Below are positions 1 through 12,839 of a DNA stretch of 64,000 nucleotides, piece after piece. This DNA comes from Fasciolopsis buskii (taxonomy: Eukaryota; Platyhelminthes; Trematoda; Plagiorchiida; Fasciolidae), in the NCBI GenBank assembly GCA_008360955.1, contig LUCM01007181.1, positions 1 to 64,000 of the forward strand, in the 5' to 3' direction. Both the position numbers and the translations under genes were made by a program. Positions within the stretch are counted from its first letter, which is position 1. Each line of letters begins with the position of its first letter. The notes under the pieces are model-generated. The model saw only the letters and a list, made by a program, of their open reading frames with translations. It was not told where the DNA came from and did no database searches.

Positions 1-2235
1 AATGGCAAATCATTTGATGGAATTTTAATTATCCTGTGCATTTTTAGAAATTAATTTCTCTCTCAATCTACGCGACTATTCATTTTGTTGCTAACGAATT
101 TATCTGTTGTTTTCTGAGTACCACAAATGGTTATCCCTGGGAGGATATTCTTCGGCACAATTGTTCCGCTTGCTTTATGTCTTCCAAATCGTTTACTCTC
201 AATTGAGTCAAATTTTCTCATTCTAAAAAACGGTCCAAACAAGAATGTACTTTGGAAATGCGGCATTTAAGTCGTTGTGATATCGAAGTTATTCCTTTTA
301 TTCTGTGAAAACAGTCGAATTAAAATATGCAGTATCTCCGAAGTAAGTTCCTGGGTTTACCCTAACATATGCTATTAAGCACGATGTGGTTTGCTTTCAC
401 TGGCATGTAAATCAAGTAGGCGCATACCTGAGTGGATGGCAGGCCTCATATGAAAACATCACCAACGAGCATTTTACGGCTCTAGGTCTGTCGCTAATTG
501 ATAAATAACCTTTACCTATCAGTTTATTGTTTGTAACAAACTTCTGAAGACTTATCTTGTGGTGGGAAAGCATAAGAACTAAGCTGTCAGTCATGTCAAT
601 GCATATTATTAAACGAACCATCGCTACGTCTACGTGGTCAGGGAAACCGATGCCCATTTCAATTCCAGGACTTCGTATAAATAACTCAATAGAGCACTCT
701 TCGTATTGATATTGGAGTAACTGGGGCAAACCAAACGAGAACCGCACCTCCCATAGTAGTTAAAAGGACTTTTATTTTCAAGATAATATTATATTTATGC
801 GCTGTCATCATTGGCGTATCAGGAGGCCGTAGATTGGCTTTGCAAACAGCACCCCACAGTCTGCCGAAGTAATCACGAAAATGATGCAATTGAAAAGTTT
901 GTTAACGCTGCGTTGCAGAATTTCCCTTCCATTAACGTATACCACATCACCAATTTGCAATCAATAAGTTTTATCAGGAAATAGTCATTATCGATTAACT
1001 CTTCAATTAGTTCACCTGGTATTCATCAAGAAATGCTCCATAGAAAACAGTGATTTCTAAGGGCAGACTGAAAGCCAAACCGCGTCTTTTGGTACAACTA
1101 TTCATCTGAAAATCTTTTAAATGTACTTGTGGAAAAAAGCATTTCGGTTAAAAAGCTCTTACCACATTTAACAGAAGAAAAATAAATTCGAACGGGTTCC
1201 GAAACACACCGCGAGTAATCACTGAAGTTGTGTGACCCTCATTGTAATCCTGTTGCCTTGTCTCAGCTGAGATCGTTGACCATCCTGTCCGTACTCACTC
1301 GCAGCAATTAATAATTTGTCTCGGATGCAGCTACTTGAAAATAATCATCACACAAGTACGAGGACGTCTGCAAGTCGAGAGCATACTTCGATGGACAGAC
1401 GACTAAAACGCAACTTTGTAACGCCTTACTGGGATTCTAGAGTTTTGAATGATGATTTTAGCGTTCGAATCACGTGATAACCACTTTTCTGCAGCAAAAG
1501 TCTCCAACTCACATTCTATAGTATGCTATGGGTTATCACTTTTTCCCCAGGACCGCAGTTTTGTCCATTGCTGCAAACAGATCGACAAAGCAGGACGCAT
1601 GTGAAATGCGGTGCGCTTATCTGAATGTTAGGGAGAACTGATCCATGTCCTGATTTGGTCTGGTAAAAAATTTGATGATGAAGTATATTTTGAACATGGC
1701 AAAACCTTTCCTATATTATCGGTACATCACGAAAACTTGTAGCGTATTATTTTCAAAGAAACCGACACACTAATCCGAAACCAATGGAGAATAAGAGAAC
1801 ATTAGTCTCAATATCACTCACTGATATGGGAAAATTTGTTCATTTCAATCTGATTTGGATTTAAAGTTGCTAACTGATTTTGTGCGAAAACAGTTCGGAA
1901 AAAGAATCAAGCAGTTGTAATGAACACTTTATTGAATTCGGGAAAAGAATTCAGAGGAAACTGAAGTTAGCGTAAAATATTCAATTTGTTTTAGTTCATC
2001 CAAATCGAATTGTCCTTCATGCAAAATGTCAGAACTATCTTGGATCTCGTAGCCGGCCAATCGCACATGCGGTCGACAACGATTGGTTACCGACATTTGG
2101 AAAAGTGCACATATGAAGTGGAAGAAACACGTATAGTCCTAAATAGTCCTAAAACAGTGGAAAGTTTTGAACCATTCAGCAGAAAACAAGATGAAGTATG
2201 AGTAGATTTCGATTGGACTGACTATAGTATGATCT
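1..2235. other. No recognisable gene
   Basis: AT-rich sequence. A 111-codon minus frame at 412-747 is the longest and has no motif or splice context. Confidence 0.5.
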
Positions 2236-2646
2236 CTACTGCCTTACGCAAAAATATTCTTGGGCGAAAAAACTTGATTCGATTGATAACAGTAAAATAA
2301 TTCTATACAAACTAGAGGAAGCGCCTTGACGACAAAATTGACTAATTGAATTCAGCTCGAGGACAATAGATCCCTTAATAGCAAATTCAGTCATCTCAAG
2401 AGCAAAAACATTGTCAGGTAGCAGGTTTGTCAGACCTCGGTGAATACGAAAATAGCCAGGTAGAGGACTAGCAAACAACAACTCTTTCGATACTGTGAAT
2501 GGAATGGGTGGAAGTAAATCACCAGAAAAGAGACCAGGCTTACCATCTGCCACGGAAATCAATGTGGAGCTAAGCTTTTCAGTTTTACACGCTTGTGGCA
2601 AGTTGGTCCAGACACCAGTTTTCAAAGCTTGGTGATAGTAGTCACT
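2236..2646 (-). CDS. Candidate coding exon, unrecognised
   Basis: A 137-codon frame on the minus strand, one of the longest in the window, with protein-like composition: ISVADGKPGLFSGDLLPPIP then FASPLPGYFRIHRGLTNLLP. I found no convincing splice sites or family. It could be a decayed exon or a chance frame; frames of this length are expected about once or twice by chance in a window of this size and composition. Confidence 0.2.
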   Translation of the reverse strand, partial: SDYYHQALKTGVWTNLPQACKTEKLSSTLISVADGKPGLFSGDLLPPIPFTVSKELLFASPLPGYFRIHRGLTNLLPDNVFALEMTEFAIKGSIVLELNSISQFCRQGASSSLYRIILLLSIESSFFAQEYFCVRQ

Positions 2647-2649
2647 TTA

Positions 2650-5600
2650 TTTCCAAGGACAACTTGCTAGTAATTTTGGATTGTGAAATCTGTACACAAC
2701 AGTAATAAAAGTTTATGGCAGCGTTTGTTGGTAATCAGAATCAAGGAAACATTTAACGGGCAATAAGGATGAAGCTTTGCAAAGACATTACTTACCCACG
2801 AAATACCGAGTGTAGAAAATCTAATAAAACAAAAGGTTTATAAAAGGCAGTTGGGAGTAATGGACATCGAACTTTGTAATCCGATGCTCGAGAAAAGGTT
2901 CTATCCATCTGCCATAACATTACACGGACCGCATCGATTGACAAACTGTGCAAGGCCACATAAAGGGTTCGAAGGTTGGCGTAAGTCGGCGAAACGGTTG
3001 ACCGATAGTGTTAACCTTGAAATGAGAACCTCAAAGTTCTTTTTTAAATAAAGGACAATATTTTGATTTTTCTGTATTTCGTATAATTAAATGCTTCTGG
3101 ATTTATGTCTAACGAAGTCATACCGAACCCAAATGTCACATTTTGCTGCTCAAGACGGAGTGGCTAAGACAAATGGCAATCAAACGCACCAAGATGTGCA
3201 GCCGTTTAAGGTGCTACAGTACGATGGATTCCGTCCATGAACTGGGAAAATCTAAGTCCAGAAATTGTGTTCCATTAAATCTAATGGAAATGAAAGTTGT
3301 ATCTTTTGAGTCAAAACAGAGTGATGATTCATGATACGATTCTTCGAAAGATATGACCGGTTGGTTAAGCATCAACTTGATTATGATTTTTGTAATATTC
3401 GTGTGGGTTAAAACGCTCACTGGGCTACGGCCCATGTGCTGCCTTCCCGCTTCCTGCATTTCAGGAAAAAATGCTTCCTCTCTCTCCGAACAAACAGGAC
3501 TCTTCATATGGCACAAAAATTAGTCCGTTTTTCCCCAGTGCGAACTGTTCGGACGGAAACCAAATCTGGCAAAACCACAAGGTATTCGGTTTTCTTTTGA
3601 TCTCAATATGTATTCAGTTTCTTAGTGGGATTCTTTTGGACATAGGTTTCATCATATACAAAGGTAGCTTCTAGAGCCCACTGAAACTGGCACCAGTCAA
3701 CAAGTATCAGCGTGTTTCAGCAGGCTGAATCTTGATTTTCCATCAGAAACAATATTATTAGTAGAAAATAGAGAAATCAGCTATGGTGAACCGTTTCTCG
3801 TTTGAAGGCAGATATTTTGCTGAGAAATTTAAGATTGCACCCAAATGCAACTTTAATATGTATGCATAAACATCAAGCAGCCGAACATTGATGCGGACGA
3901 CTAGTTAACTATGTAGGAGATCAGTGGTAGACAATACATAGAGGGAGAATGAGCATAATGTGCCTCTAACGTAAGAACATCGAATAAATGCAGGTGGAGA
4001 TGAAGAAGCCTACTAGCAGTCCAAAGAAGAGCCAGTAACCGTACACCAGGGTTAAGGATCATCCCCTAATAAACCGAAAGAATTTCTACCAATGAAAATG
4101 TGGGATTCGAAGGAGCGGGATAGGAGATCATAATCCACATGCTTTTTCAGTATTGGAATCTGGGGCTAATCAGACTAGTGCAAAGTAGGATTATACAAAA
4201 TCCGCGGAAGAAAACGCATCTGCTGAGGAGTAACAAAACAAACTCGCGTGTAATCCAAAAAGAAAGGTGAGATGTGAGATGTGATAAAAGACCGGAAAAA
4301 CGAACAAGTACGAAATAGACCAAAAGGAGGAGCAAAGTAAAAAAGGAATAATGCTGCATTCGCGTCAATTTGGATTCTTGGATGCAGCGAAACGATTATA
4401 AAGAAAAGAAGCTCTTCGATTGTGAGTACTACGTAGGCACAACTTATGTATTGTCTCGAATAAGATCCGTGGTTCCGTTGAGAATAACAAAGGAAAATGT
4501 ACAATGTGTTAATTCCTTCCATAGAATACTGGATTGTGTTAGCGTTTTTTTGTCAGATAACCACCATTGTGTGCAGCAGAATGAGGGTGCACTTAGTCCG
4601 GGTGAAATGACTGGATCGGAAATCTTATTGATCAACCTTGATTTCCAAAACGAAATAGAAGATTAACGGAGTAGCCCGTGGAAAGACCAAAGACAACATA
4701 CTGGGAACCCCGAAACAAGAGCAGTCAAGTCATTAATCGAACTATGGAGACAAGCGCCACAGATATGTTACAATTGGAACAGGTGCGATTTGCGTCATAG
4801 AGCCACGCACGCTGGTGGCTAGTCACGGCGTTTTCATGCGAGTAGAAAATTAACGGTGGCTAGAGGGCGAATCTCTGAGCATGCTTATTTGAAGACGGAG
4901 AACATCACCTTGCGAACGGGGCAGCAAAGATGACCGGACGGAACGGGTAAACTAATTAGTAGTATAAATGGCACTACTGAGGGGGATCGTTAAACATGAA
5001 GTAAGGATGCCTGCATTTCGGTGATTTACAAATAACAATATAATCCCAGAAATTGAACTGCGAAAGGCTGCCTGACAAGTAAATGAACCATCTTTTTGCA
5101 AGTGCCGAACAGCACCAGGGGTTGCAATTTGTAGCAGATATAGTGCTTCGGACTCCTTCGTTTGGCTAACAAACTGTTTTTCCCTATCATTGAACTTTTA
5201 CGGAGCACACCATACTGATGCCTGAACCATTTTGGTACATAAAGCCGTCCAGTTAGAATATGCATTTCTCGAAGGTAGGTGCCAAAGGAATAAGAGGCAG
5301 GATAAAATCAAGATAGTCAATATGATGTGCACAATGAGATAGGAAAACGACAATCGTTTCCATTTGGCTGAGTGCTGGTTCAAAACCGTGGATATCTAAG
5401 TAGAATGAAGAAGCGGAAATTGTGTACCTGGGAATCGATAAGCTGGGATGACAAATGCTAACATATGTTGTATGTCCCCAGTAGAAATACGCTCAAATAT
5501 TTAATCCCCTTTCATTAATTCGGCCGATGAATTATGTTCACAGAAGTCCACCGATGTCATACTTTTCGACCGTATCCAAAAATGAAGTGATATCTTGGTC

Positions 5601-6418
5601 TATGCAACCCATTCAACTACAAATGTTGATATTTTTGAGTGTGTCACATTTGAACCAAAATGCCATATATAAAGATATCCTTTTTCACAGTCCTTTTGAG
5701 CAGTAAACTCGGCATTTAGATCGCAAATGCATCATCGCTATCGGAGCTGACGTTATTAGCGCGCAGGCAATGATATCTGTGCTCAGTAACATTCGCAAAA
5801 GTACTACTTTAGATTTGATCTTAACTCCAGAATAAGTATGACTTGCAGGTGGTCGTAGCTTCGAGCTTGAGTTAGCAATGTTACAAATTTTGGCATTGTT
5901 GATAATTGTAACAATGTTGCTAGTTCCAAAATTTCGGCTGTCAGACGCCCTTACTTCCCTACTCACTTAAAGATCAAGGTCAATTCACTGCAAACGCAAT
6001 TGAGCAAAAAGTGATAATGCCCTCGTAACTGAAGACGAAACATCTGCCATCGAAACGCCACCCTAAGCGTTCGCAAAATTACGAAAACTCTCAAACTGAT
6101 TTAGGAAATACCCCAATATTCAAAATCGTTTAAGACAAAGCGATTATTTCTTCGACGCAATTATTCAAAGAAGAATGACACAGAATTGTTGGGTGATAGA
6201 CAGAAAACAATCAGTCGGATAGTAAAAGACAGTAAGAGCTTTACTGTCCTCTTGCAAGGTGATTTTGTAACAGAAGGGCACCGGCTTCATTGTCGTATAA
6301 AAATTCCCGCAGAAATTGTTGTCAAAATGCTGTTTTAAATAAATAGAGGGATAAAGAAAATATCCCTCAGACAATCGTGTTTCTATTTAGCTAATTAAGA
6401 TTTTTATGACATTTCAGT
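2650..6418. other. No recognisable gene
   Basis: The longest frames (3214-3516 minus, 4175-4522 minus, 4370-4666 plus) overlap on opposite strands and have no family motif. No repeat recognised. Confidence 0.5.
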
Positions 6419-6563
6419 GATGGTTAGTCGAAAGAGATACTGTCGTTGACACTTCAAGTTCGGGGTTCGAACCCTCCCTTAAGTCTGCCAACTTCCACAA
6501 TTGGAAGTCTTTGTTGGCCACAACCCCTTTCCTTTCGTTTGATCATTAAAGGAAGTAAATATA
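6419..6563 (+). mobile_element. tRNA-derived SINE, copy A
   Basis: The head has a recognisable Pol III B box, GGTTCGAACCC at 6464-6474, preceded by a degenerate A box (TGGTTAGTCGAAAG). It is followed by the family body: a 'ccaacttcc..ca.ttgg.ag' stretch, then 'tgttggccacaacccctttcct' and a tail ending near 'attaaaggaagtaaat'. The head is worn compared with the other copies. Confidence 0.7.
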
Positions 6564-9515
6564 TGAAACGTTCCGGGAAGTAAGCTGAACAAATGACACC
6601 CAGAACTTGTGATTGCTCATTCTGTTTATAATTTATAAGAAAGCAAAACCGAGGAACGCTATCTGAATTAGGAGCCACACAAGGCCCCTACTAGCATGTG
6701 CAAAACAAATAAAGTTCGGCCGGCCGAAGTAGCGTATTGTTTATCTTACGTGCGGATTGGCAAAATGGCCGTGAATTTTATTGTAATTCGCTTCTCTGCG
6801 GCACCCAATCAACAGCACCTTTAAAAAACTCCATCTAACTGTTTGCATCGTTATCTGATAACACTTTTATTCGCATAACCTAGTCCAATGTGCTTCTTCA
6901 AATTCCCGCATTTGTTTCTCTTTCTAATTATTTGTGGGCAAGTCAAATCTCACCACAAGACATGCGCAGTTCGGCATCGGTCTGTCCAGTGCCCAGTGGA
7001 CGTCGGCCGTTTTGTTCCCTTCCGGGAATGCCATAAGTTTATATAGGCTTTACAAGACGATAAGGGAGAAATGATTCGGCTTTTATCATATTGTAGAGAA
7101 AAGTGCAACCAGAAGACATATTTTGGAAATCCCTATTAATGTGAGTTTGCTTTCAGTTGGCATCAAAAAGAATAAACAAGTAAACTGCAAACATATTTTT
7201 GCCACTGATTCGTACAAACGTTTTTCCTAATTGTGAGCAGAACATGCGTATCAATTCTTCTTCAAAACGAAAATGCAAAACCTAAAACTAAACTAAAATC
7301 TCAGTGGACATGGTTGAGGAGGCAGCCACAACGATCCTTCGGTAGTTTCTTAGTTAACAAAAGAGAATGAAGCTCGGGAGTGTCCTTTTTTCACGCGTCC
7401 TCATCTACTGAGTTCCAATTAATGCTTCTCAGTAAGCATTTTCTCCATTTTCCCTGGTGGTAACTGATTTCGTCGACGAACGTATCACACTTTGCTACCT
7501 ACAATGGACTACCTGAAAACCCGTGTGTTTGTCTACGATGTTAGACGTCTGAGTGCAGTCATTTATTAATCATTTCTGGTGAATTTGAAAAGGAAATTCA
7601 TAAATCTAGAAAGGCGGAACTGTTTTAATGGCATACGTCATAATGAGGCTACCGAAAAATTTGGGTTTTTTTACCACTTTTTAGGGAAAAAGATATTGAG
7701 CAAAACCACCTTTGTTTCTTCAACTTTACGTTTTACTTTAAAATCGCAACAAGCCCGCTTCACAAACAGGGTCGGCGCATTCCCCGCGTCTGAACAACGG
7801 TACGAAGTCGAGTGAACACGTACTGAATACGCGTGAGGATGTGAGTAGTACCAGTGTACTCAAAAGAAAAACAACCGCAGGCATTAACTTCGGTTAGTTC
7901 AACTATATGTATCATGTATTATGGTTTCTGAATAAGCACCATCGTAATCAAACCCTTGGATGATTGATTTGCTTAATTTGGAGTTAACCGGTTGATTGTT
8001 AGGATAACTTATTTATTTATTTTTATTATTCATTTGTCTATATATTTATGTTTTGGCGCCCAAAGACTTATTACTGGTACTCAAGAAAACTACGTTTGAG
8101 TGAGTTTGATATTGGGTCACATTATTTATTTAGTATTACCCTAACAAAGAGCAAATTTTCCGTACTGTTTCAAGGTGACTAGGCGCGGCCAGTTAAAATC
8201 ACTAGAATTTCCTGCGTGGCTCCCCGTCACTTGTAAATATTTACTCTAATTGATCATAGACAGTGGTGCAAAGGTTAACTATTCTCGGAAATGAAAACTT
8301 ATTAAATTTCCATTACCAACAAGCTCCTATTTCAGTCCATTTAACGTAACAAGCGATCTTGCTTGAATTGGCATTTAAATGACAAGCGGCAGCAAAGTCA
8401 GCGCTTGAGTTCTGAAGCTTCATCATTCCGTTTTAACATGCAAAAGACTTTGGTGAAGCCATACCTCAAAATTTGAATCAGGAATGTCTACCTCGAGTTT
8501 GCATCTCTGTCGTTGCATGCTGCTGTTGAAGTTTCGATGAAACAATGCTAAGAACTAGGAAACAACCGGCTACTTTTTCAATGTGATCATCCCATCAGGA
8601 CATATTCAAAAGTCACATCCCCTGATAATTGGCTTAATTAATTATTGCGCACTTCAACATTGCGGGCATATTGCTCATCTCAAGCCAATTCCATCCACCA
8701 AAACTCATTTAGATTTTCAATTTTTCTTTGTCACTTGAATTGTCTCAAAACGATCTGACTTTGTCGCAACATTTTTCTCCCATTTCAGGGTATTCCCATA
8801 ATGTTTTATTTACTGAATGAAACACTGTCTTGGGAAAAATTGAGAATTCACATGTTAGAATGCTGTCGTAAGTATGGATTGTCGTATGTTCAATGATTTA
8901 AACGAATATTGGTTGACCTCCTTTTGATCAAACTATTTCGTAGGAAAAAAGTTGGTGAAGTGCTCATTTCTAAACTTTAGGATTTGTTCGCAGGCTCGCA
9001 AAAGCCCAACCAATCTCATCTAATCATCCAAATTATTAACAGATAAAACATGTTCATGATTACTCACGCGCTAAAGATCGAGTATAATTAGCCCGTAAAA
9101 ACTGCTTATTTTCACTGTGGAAGGTGGCAGATTGACTCGCGTAAGCATCGAATGTCCAAAGATGTGTAATTATTTAGAAGCACGCATTTCTTCCATTCAT
9201 TCTTTATTGTAAATCTCGGTATTTTACCAAATTTGTATTCAGTGTTGTCATTCATAATCTGACAAGCACAAAATACATAACTGTTATAAACTATCGGACT
9301 TATTCCTCCACTAACGCTCTCCTCCCAGCGAATAAAAAATGATCAAATACTAATCATGACCCAAGTTTGGAGGGACTTACATTAAGCATTTTGAGCAGCT
9401 ATAATTCACAAGCCAGACTTTTGTCCGTCAAAAGCATAAAGACCCGGTCATTGGGTAGACGTTTAACTGGCATCGGACTGGGACAGAACAACCACAGAAA
9501 TGTCAGCTTACTCAA
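6564..9515. other. No recognisable gene
   Basis: Between SINE copies A and B. Only one frame over 75 codons (7579-7815) and no splice-bounded candidate seen. Confidence 0.5.
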
Positions 9516-9690
9516 TTGGCCGCCAGTGGCAAAACCGATAAGATCCTAGTGTTTGGGCGTGAAGGTCGCGGGTTCGAATTCTCCCAACGCCAGTCAAATT
9601 TCCCACTTGGTAGCACTTTGCTGGTTGGGGCCACCTCCTGAAAAATGATGTAAACTCTTATTTCAATAATAAAGAAGGTAAAAGATAAAA
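9516..9690 (+). mobile_element. tRNA-derived SINE, copy B
   Basis: The copy has a tRNA-like head (ggccgccagtggc...) with B box GGTTCGAATTC at 9571-9581. The family body follows (tttcccacttggtagc...ctggttggggcca, then cctgaaaaatgatgtaaa) and the tail is 'ttatttcaataataaagaagg'. It is one of the best-preserved plus-strand copies. Reverse-strand reading of this head gives a spurious WENSNPRPS peptide. Confidence 0.8.
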
Positions 9691-12376
9691 TGAAATAATT
9701 GTTACCATCCGGCAGAGGGTGAGCAAATGTCACAAACCTATAGGGTGAAAAAGTGGATAGGCTGTCTGGAGCTCAAGTACATCACTAATATGTGTTCCAT
9801 GGACCGAGTTTAGGGATTGGAGCAGCGAAATCATAATTTCCAGCGAACTGATCTCGAAATGTGACATGAAATAGTATTTCGGAATTGTTTCTGTTGATCT
9901 ACCTTTTTTAATGGACTCCTATCTCGGAGCCCCAAGTTGCCGACAGACCGGAATACACTCGATGCATCCCAAATACTTTATAAGGGAATAAAACCATTCT
10001 ATAAATAGCATCTCACAATTTCTTGACGACGAACTGAAGTGTACCCAGACAGAATAAGTTTAAGCCATGCCGGTTTTGACTTAGAAGAAATTTCCACTTC
10101 ACTCGAATCAGAACGGACTGCAATTCTACTCAAACCACGAAGTGTCATTTGTTCCCTTAAGCTTACAAAATATGTGAGAAGCCTCATCTCAGAAGCTGGA
10201 GAAAAACGCACGCAAACTTTTAACATATTACATTAGTCAAATTGATAGGAAATTTGTTACGCGAATCCATGAACATGGATTTGCCACAAATGAATCTGTC
10301 GTGCTTTCCTTAGAATCAAGAAACTGGTGCACTAAACCTGCACGACGTTCACAGAAACAAAATGCAATAATTTCAAGAGAAGTTATATACGCCCGTCACT
10401 TTTGAAAAATTTCTTCGATGTGTACATTAATCTGAATCGAAATAATAACCCAAAACTTCGGGAAATTAGGTGATTTTGGATATCTAGTGAAAACATGAAT
10501 GGATTCAGATCACGCTGACCCATTGAAAAGACTCAAGTCCTGATGAAACCCATCAAAGAGTTAAGGAGTATCCATGCTACGGATGATGAGGTAGAGTAGA
10601 CGAACTTTTATGGAAAAATTGTAAAATTTGAAGCGAGTGGAATGATCTGCGTCAACTTGCAAAATCATAAGCAGGCGGCAACTTCCCAAATCATGCTACT
10701 AAATTTAGTAGCGTCCTGAGTTCTAGGTCATTGTTGTGGCCAATTTTCATGGCCAACTCTTAAAATTAGCAAAGCTGTTGGTTTAAATACGCAGACGTAC
10801 GAACTTTTCAAGCTCAGTTTTATCAGATGCTTATTTACAGCAAGTTTCGTCCAATAAGGGTAGGAAGGAAACATTATCTGCGCATCGTTGGTGCCGTTTT
10901 CGCTGGTATCGAAATGACCGCAATGCGAATTCCCAGCTCAGCTTCAAATCAGGTCAGCATTCAGAATTGTTGAAAATTGTTTATTTTCAATTTAATGAGT
11001 TGCTCCATTTAGTTTGAAATTCTCAAGAGAAGGGTTATCCGAACCTCGAATTTGAGATTGCAACCTGGTGATGAGTGTTTAGCTGTTAGGGATTTTCATT
11101 AATTGTTTGCGCAAAGGTTAGTTTGGTACATAGAGACTAGCCCAGAACCAATGGAACACGATAGGCAGAAGGCACGGAGCCGGCAAGCATGATGAGAACA
11201 ATAGAAGTAACACAAAAATTTGGAGTCCCAAAAAGTTACAGATGATAACATGCCATGCGGCCGCGTTGTAGCTATTGAAACCAAAGTAACCCGCAAATAC
11301 AGAAATTTAATTTCCAATCAATATTCTTCTGGAAGAATTCATATTTACTTGATTAAAGCCAAAATGTCTGATCCATTTGATTCCTATAATTGGCATCAAA
11401 CAAGAATGTGCATGATGCAACCAGATTACTCGACAAATTAGTTACAAATACCACCTACGTGAAACGGTTGGCTGTATTTCAGTAGTGACAATTTTAACAC
11501 TTAGGCATCCCAACAAAGTATTAGATAAATTTTTCCCGGGGAACAATAAATTACATGTTTGCCTCTGTCCAAAAGTGAAAAGCATTTAACAAAAATTTCG
11601 CGTTTCTTAATTTTCCTTGTCAAATAATTTTGAGGAGCGAATCATGTTCATCGGGATCCTAGAAGAAACGGCTGGTTACCGATAGAGAAGCACATACTTT
11701 TCAACATTTCATGTGCATGCACTTGTTCGGTCTTCAAGTATCAATACTCAAACTTAGCCATTACTGTCCATTTTGCTGTGTGACCGCTGACGAGCTCATG
11801 AAATCGTGTCCTTTTGCTAGAATCCTTAAATTAGACAAGGCGTCAGGATGTAAACAACATATATGTTTAGGTACTTGTTACCGTCTTGATTTTGGAAATT
11901 ATTTCTTTACCCAGTGACTGTTGTCCGGAGTAGACTACATGCTCCTGGAGGAACAACCAACTGTTTCAGTACTAAAACTGCTCATCTTGGAATTCCAACC
12001 CATTCGCATGACAGGTGTACCTAGTTTTTTCAAACTTTTGTAAGCGCTAAGATTGACATTTAGGTGACGAATGTTTCATCAACAGCCGAGAAGGCATCAC
12101 CCTATACTCTTCATTCCTGATATACTTATTTGTGTAAAAAAATGTCTGGCGTTATTTGCAGAGTGTTTTGATTCCCCAGTCAGAATTTCAGACGGTTTCT
12201 TGATTCCTTGGCCACATTGCACGTCAGAGCCCATACTCACGCTAAAACGATGTCACTTAGGCTGCGGTGAAGCATTCACGCAAATTTGCGAACTGCCAGT
12301 TTGAGTCATAAAGCATCTTAATGATCAATATCGTTGGAAATGTCAACTCACTTTTCGGTAACCATTTCCAAATGTT
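9691..12376. other. Mostly empty; possible weak exon near its right end
   Basis: A cysteine-rich frame at about 12161-12297 (SPVRISDGFLIPWPHC ... GCGEAF) follows an acceptor-like gttatttgcAG and could belong to the gene ending at 12690, but no donor fits well. The rest shows nothing. Confidence 0.35.
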
Positions 12377-12558
12377 TTGGTACGTGCTCTCTCAAAAAAA
12401 TTAAAAGTCATTTCCAATAAACCAATGTTGAAGGCGTTTGATCGATTAAAAAGCAAGATAAAATCACTAGAATCTCAGTTGAATCGTGAGGAGCGTGAAC
12501 GGATAAGAAGTTCACTTAAGAAACACAAGGTGATTGGTGGGGGATTTTCGTCGTTCAG
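12377..12558 (+). CDS. Candidate penultimate exon, basic coiled-coil protein, unrecognised
   Basis: The frame encodes a charged helical stretch (RLKSKIKSLESQLNREERER, then IRSSLKKHKVIGGGFSSF) and ends AG|GTAAGG, a strong donor, in phase 2. The left boundary is uncertain: an ATG lies at 12425-12427 in this frame and no good acceptor is seen between 12305 and 12425. Joined to the next exon, 59 bases away, the frame stays open for another 23 or 24 codons. I do not recognise the family; the helical, lysine/arginine/glutamate-rich composition suggests coiled coil. Confidence 0.5.
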
Positions 12559-12617
12559 GTAAGGCTAAATTTGAGAAAGGGGACTCAAGGCCCGAACGTA
12601 TTTGTTATTCTTTTCAG

Positions 12618-12690
12618 CAGCATATTTCGCATAGGGATAGATGAAAACATTTCCCTTGATTTTAGTGAGGTACAAAAAGGAGCGCACTAG
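12618..12690 (+). CDS. Candidate terminal exon with tandem NAGNAG acceptor
   Basis: The intron is only 59 bp (12559-12617) and ends ttgttattcttttcAG, immediately followed by CAG, so two acceptors three bases apart are possible. Both keep the frame, with or without one extra serine. The exon reads IFRIGIDENISLDFSE then VQKGAH and stops at TAG 12688-12690. A second option is a donor at GAG|GTACAA (12669/12670). AATAAA at 12833-12838 would suit a poly(A) signal for the stop reading. Confidence 0.45.
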
Positions 12691-12832
12691 TATGGAGATG
12701 ATTGGACAGAATAATACCGGCCAAGCATGCCTGAAGAGCAGCAATAACCGCAAAATTGGTAGTGCGCTTCCGGAGAATTCCCTTCATTCATTCGTATGCG
12801 AAATATACTACTGAGAACAAGACGAAATAATA

Positions 12833-12838
12833 ATAAAT
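12833..12838 (+). promoter_or_regulatory. Possible poly(A) signal
   Basis: AATAAA lies about 145 bases after the TAG that ends the candidate terminal exon at 12690. The hexamer is common in AT-rich DNA, so position is the only support. Confidence 0.3.
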
Positions 12839-12839
12839 C

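Noticed and set aside
9512..9733. Minus frame with WENSNPRPS, also seen at 45548-45748 and 63116-63577
   Set aside because: The shared peptide is just the reverse reading of the SINE head, not a protein family.
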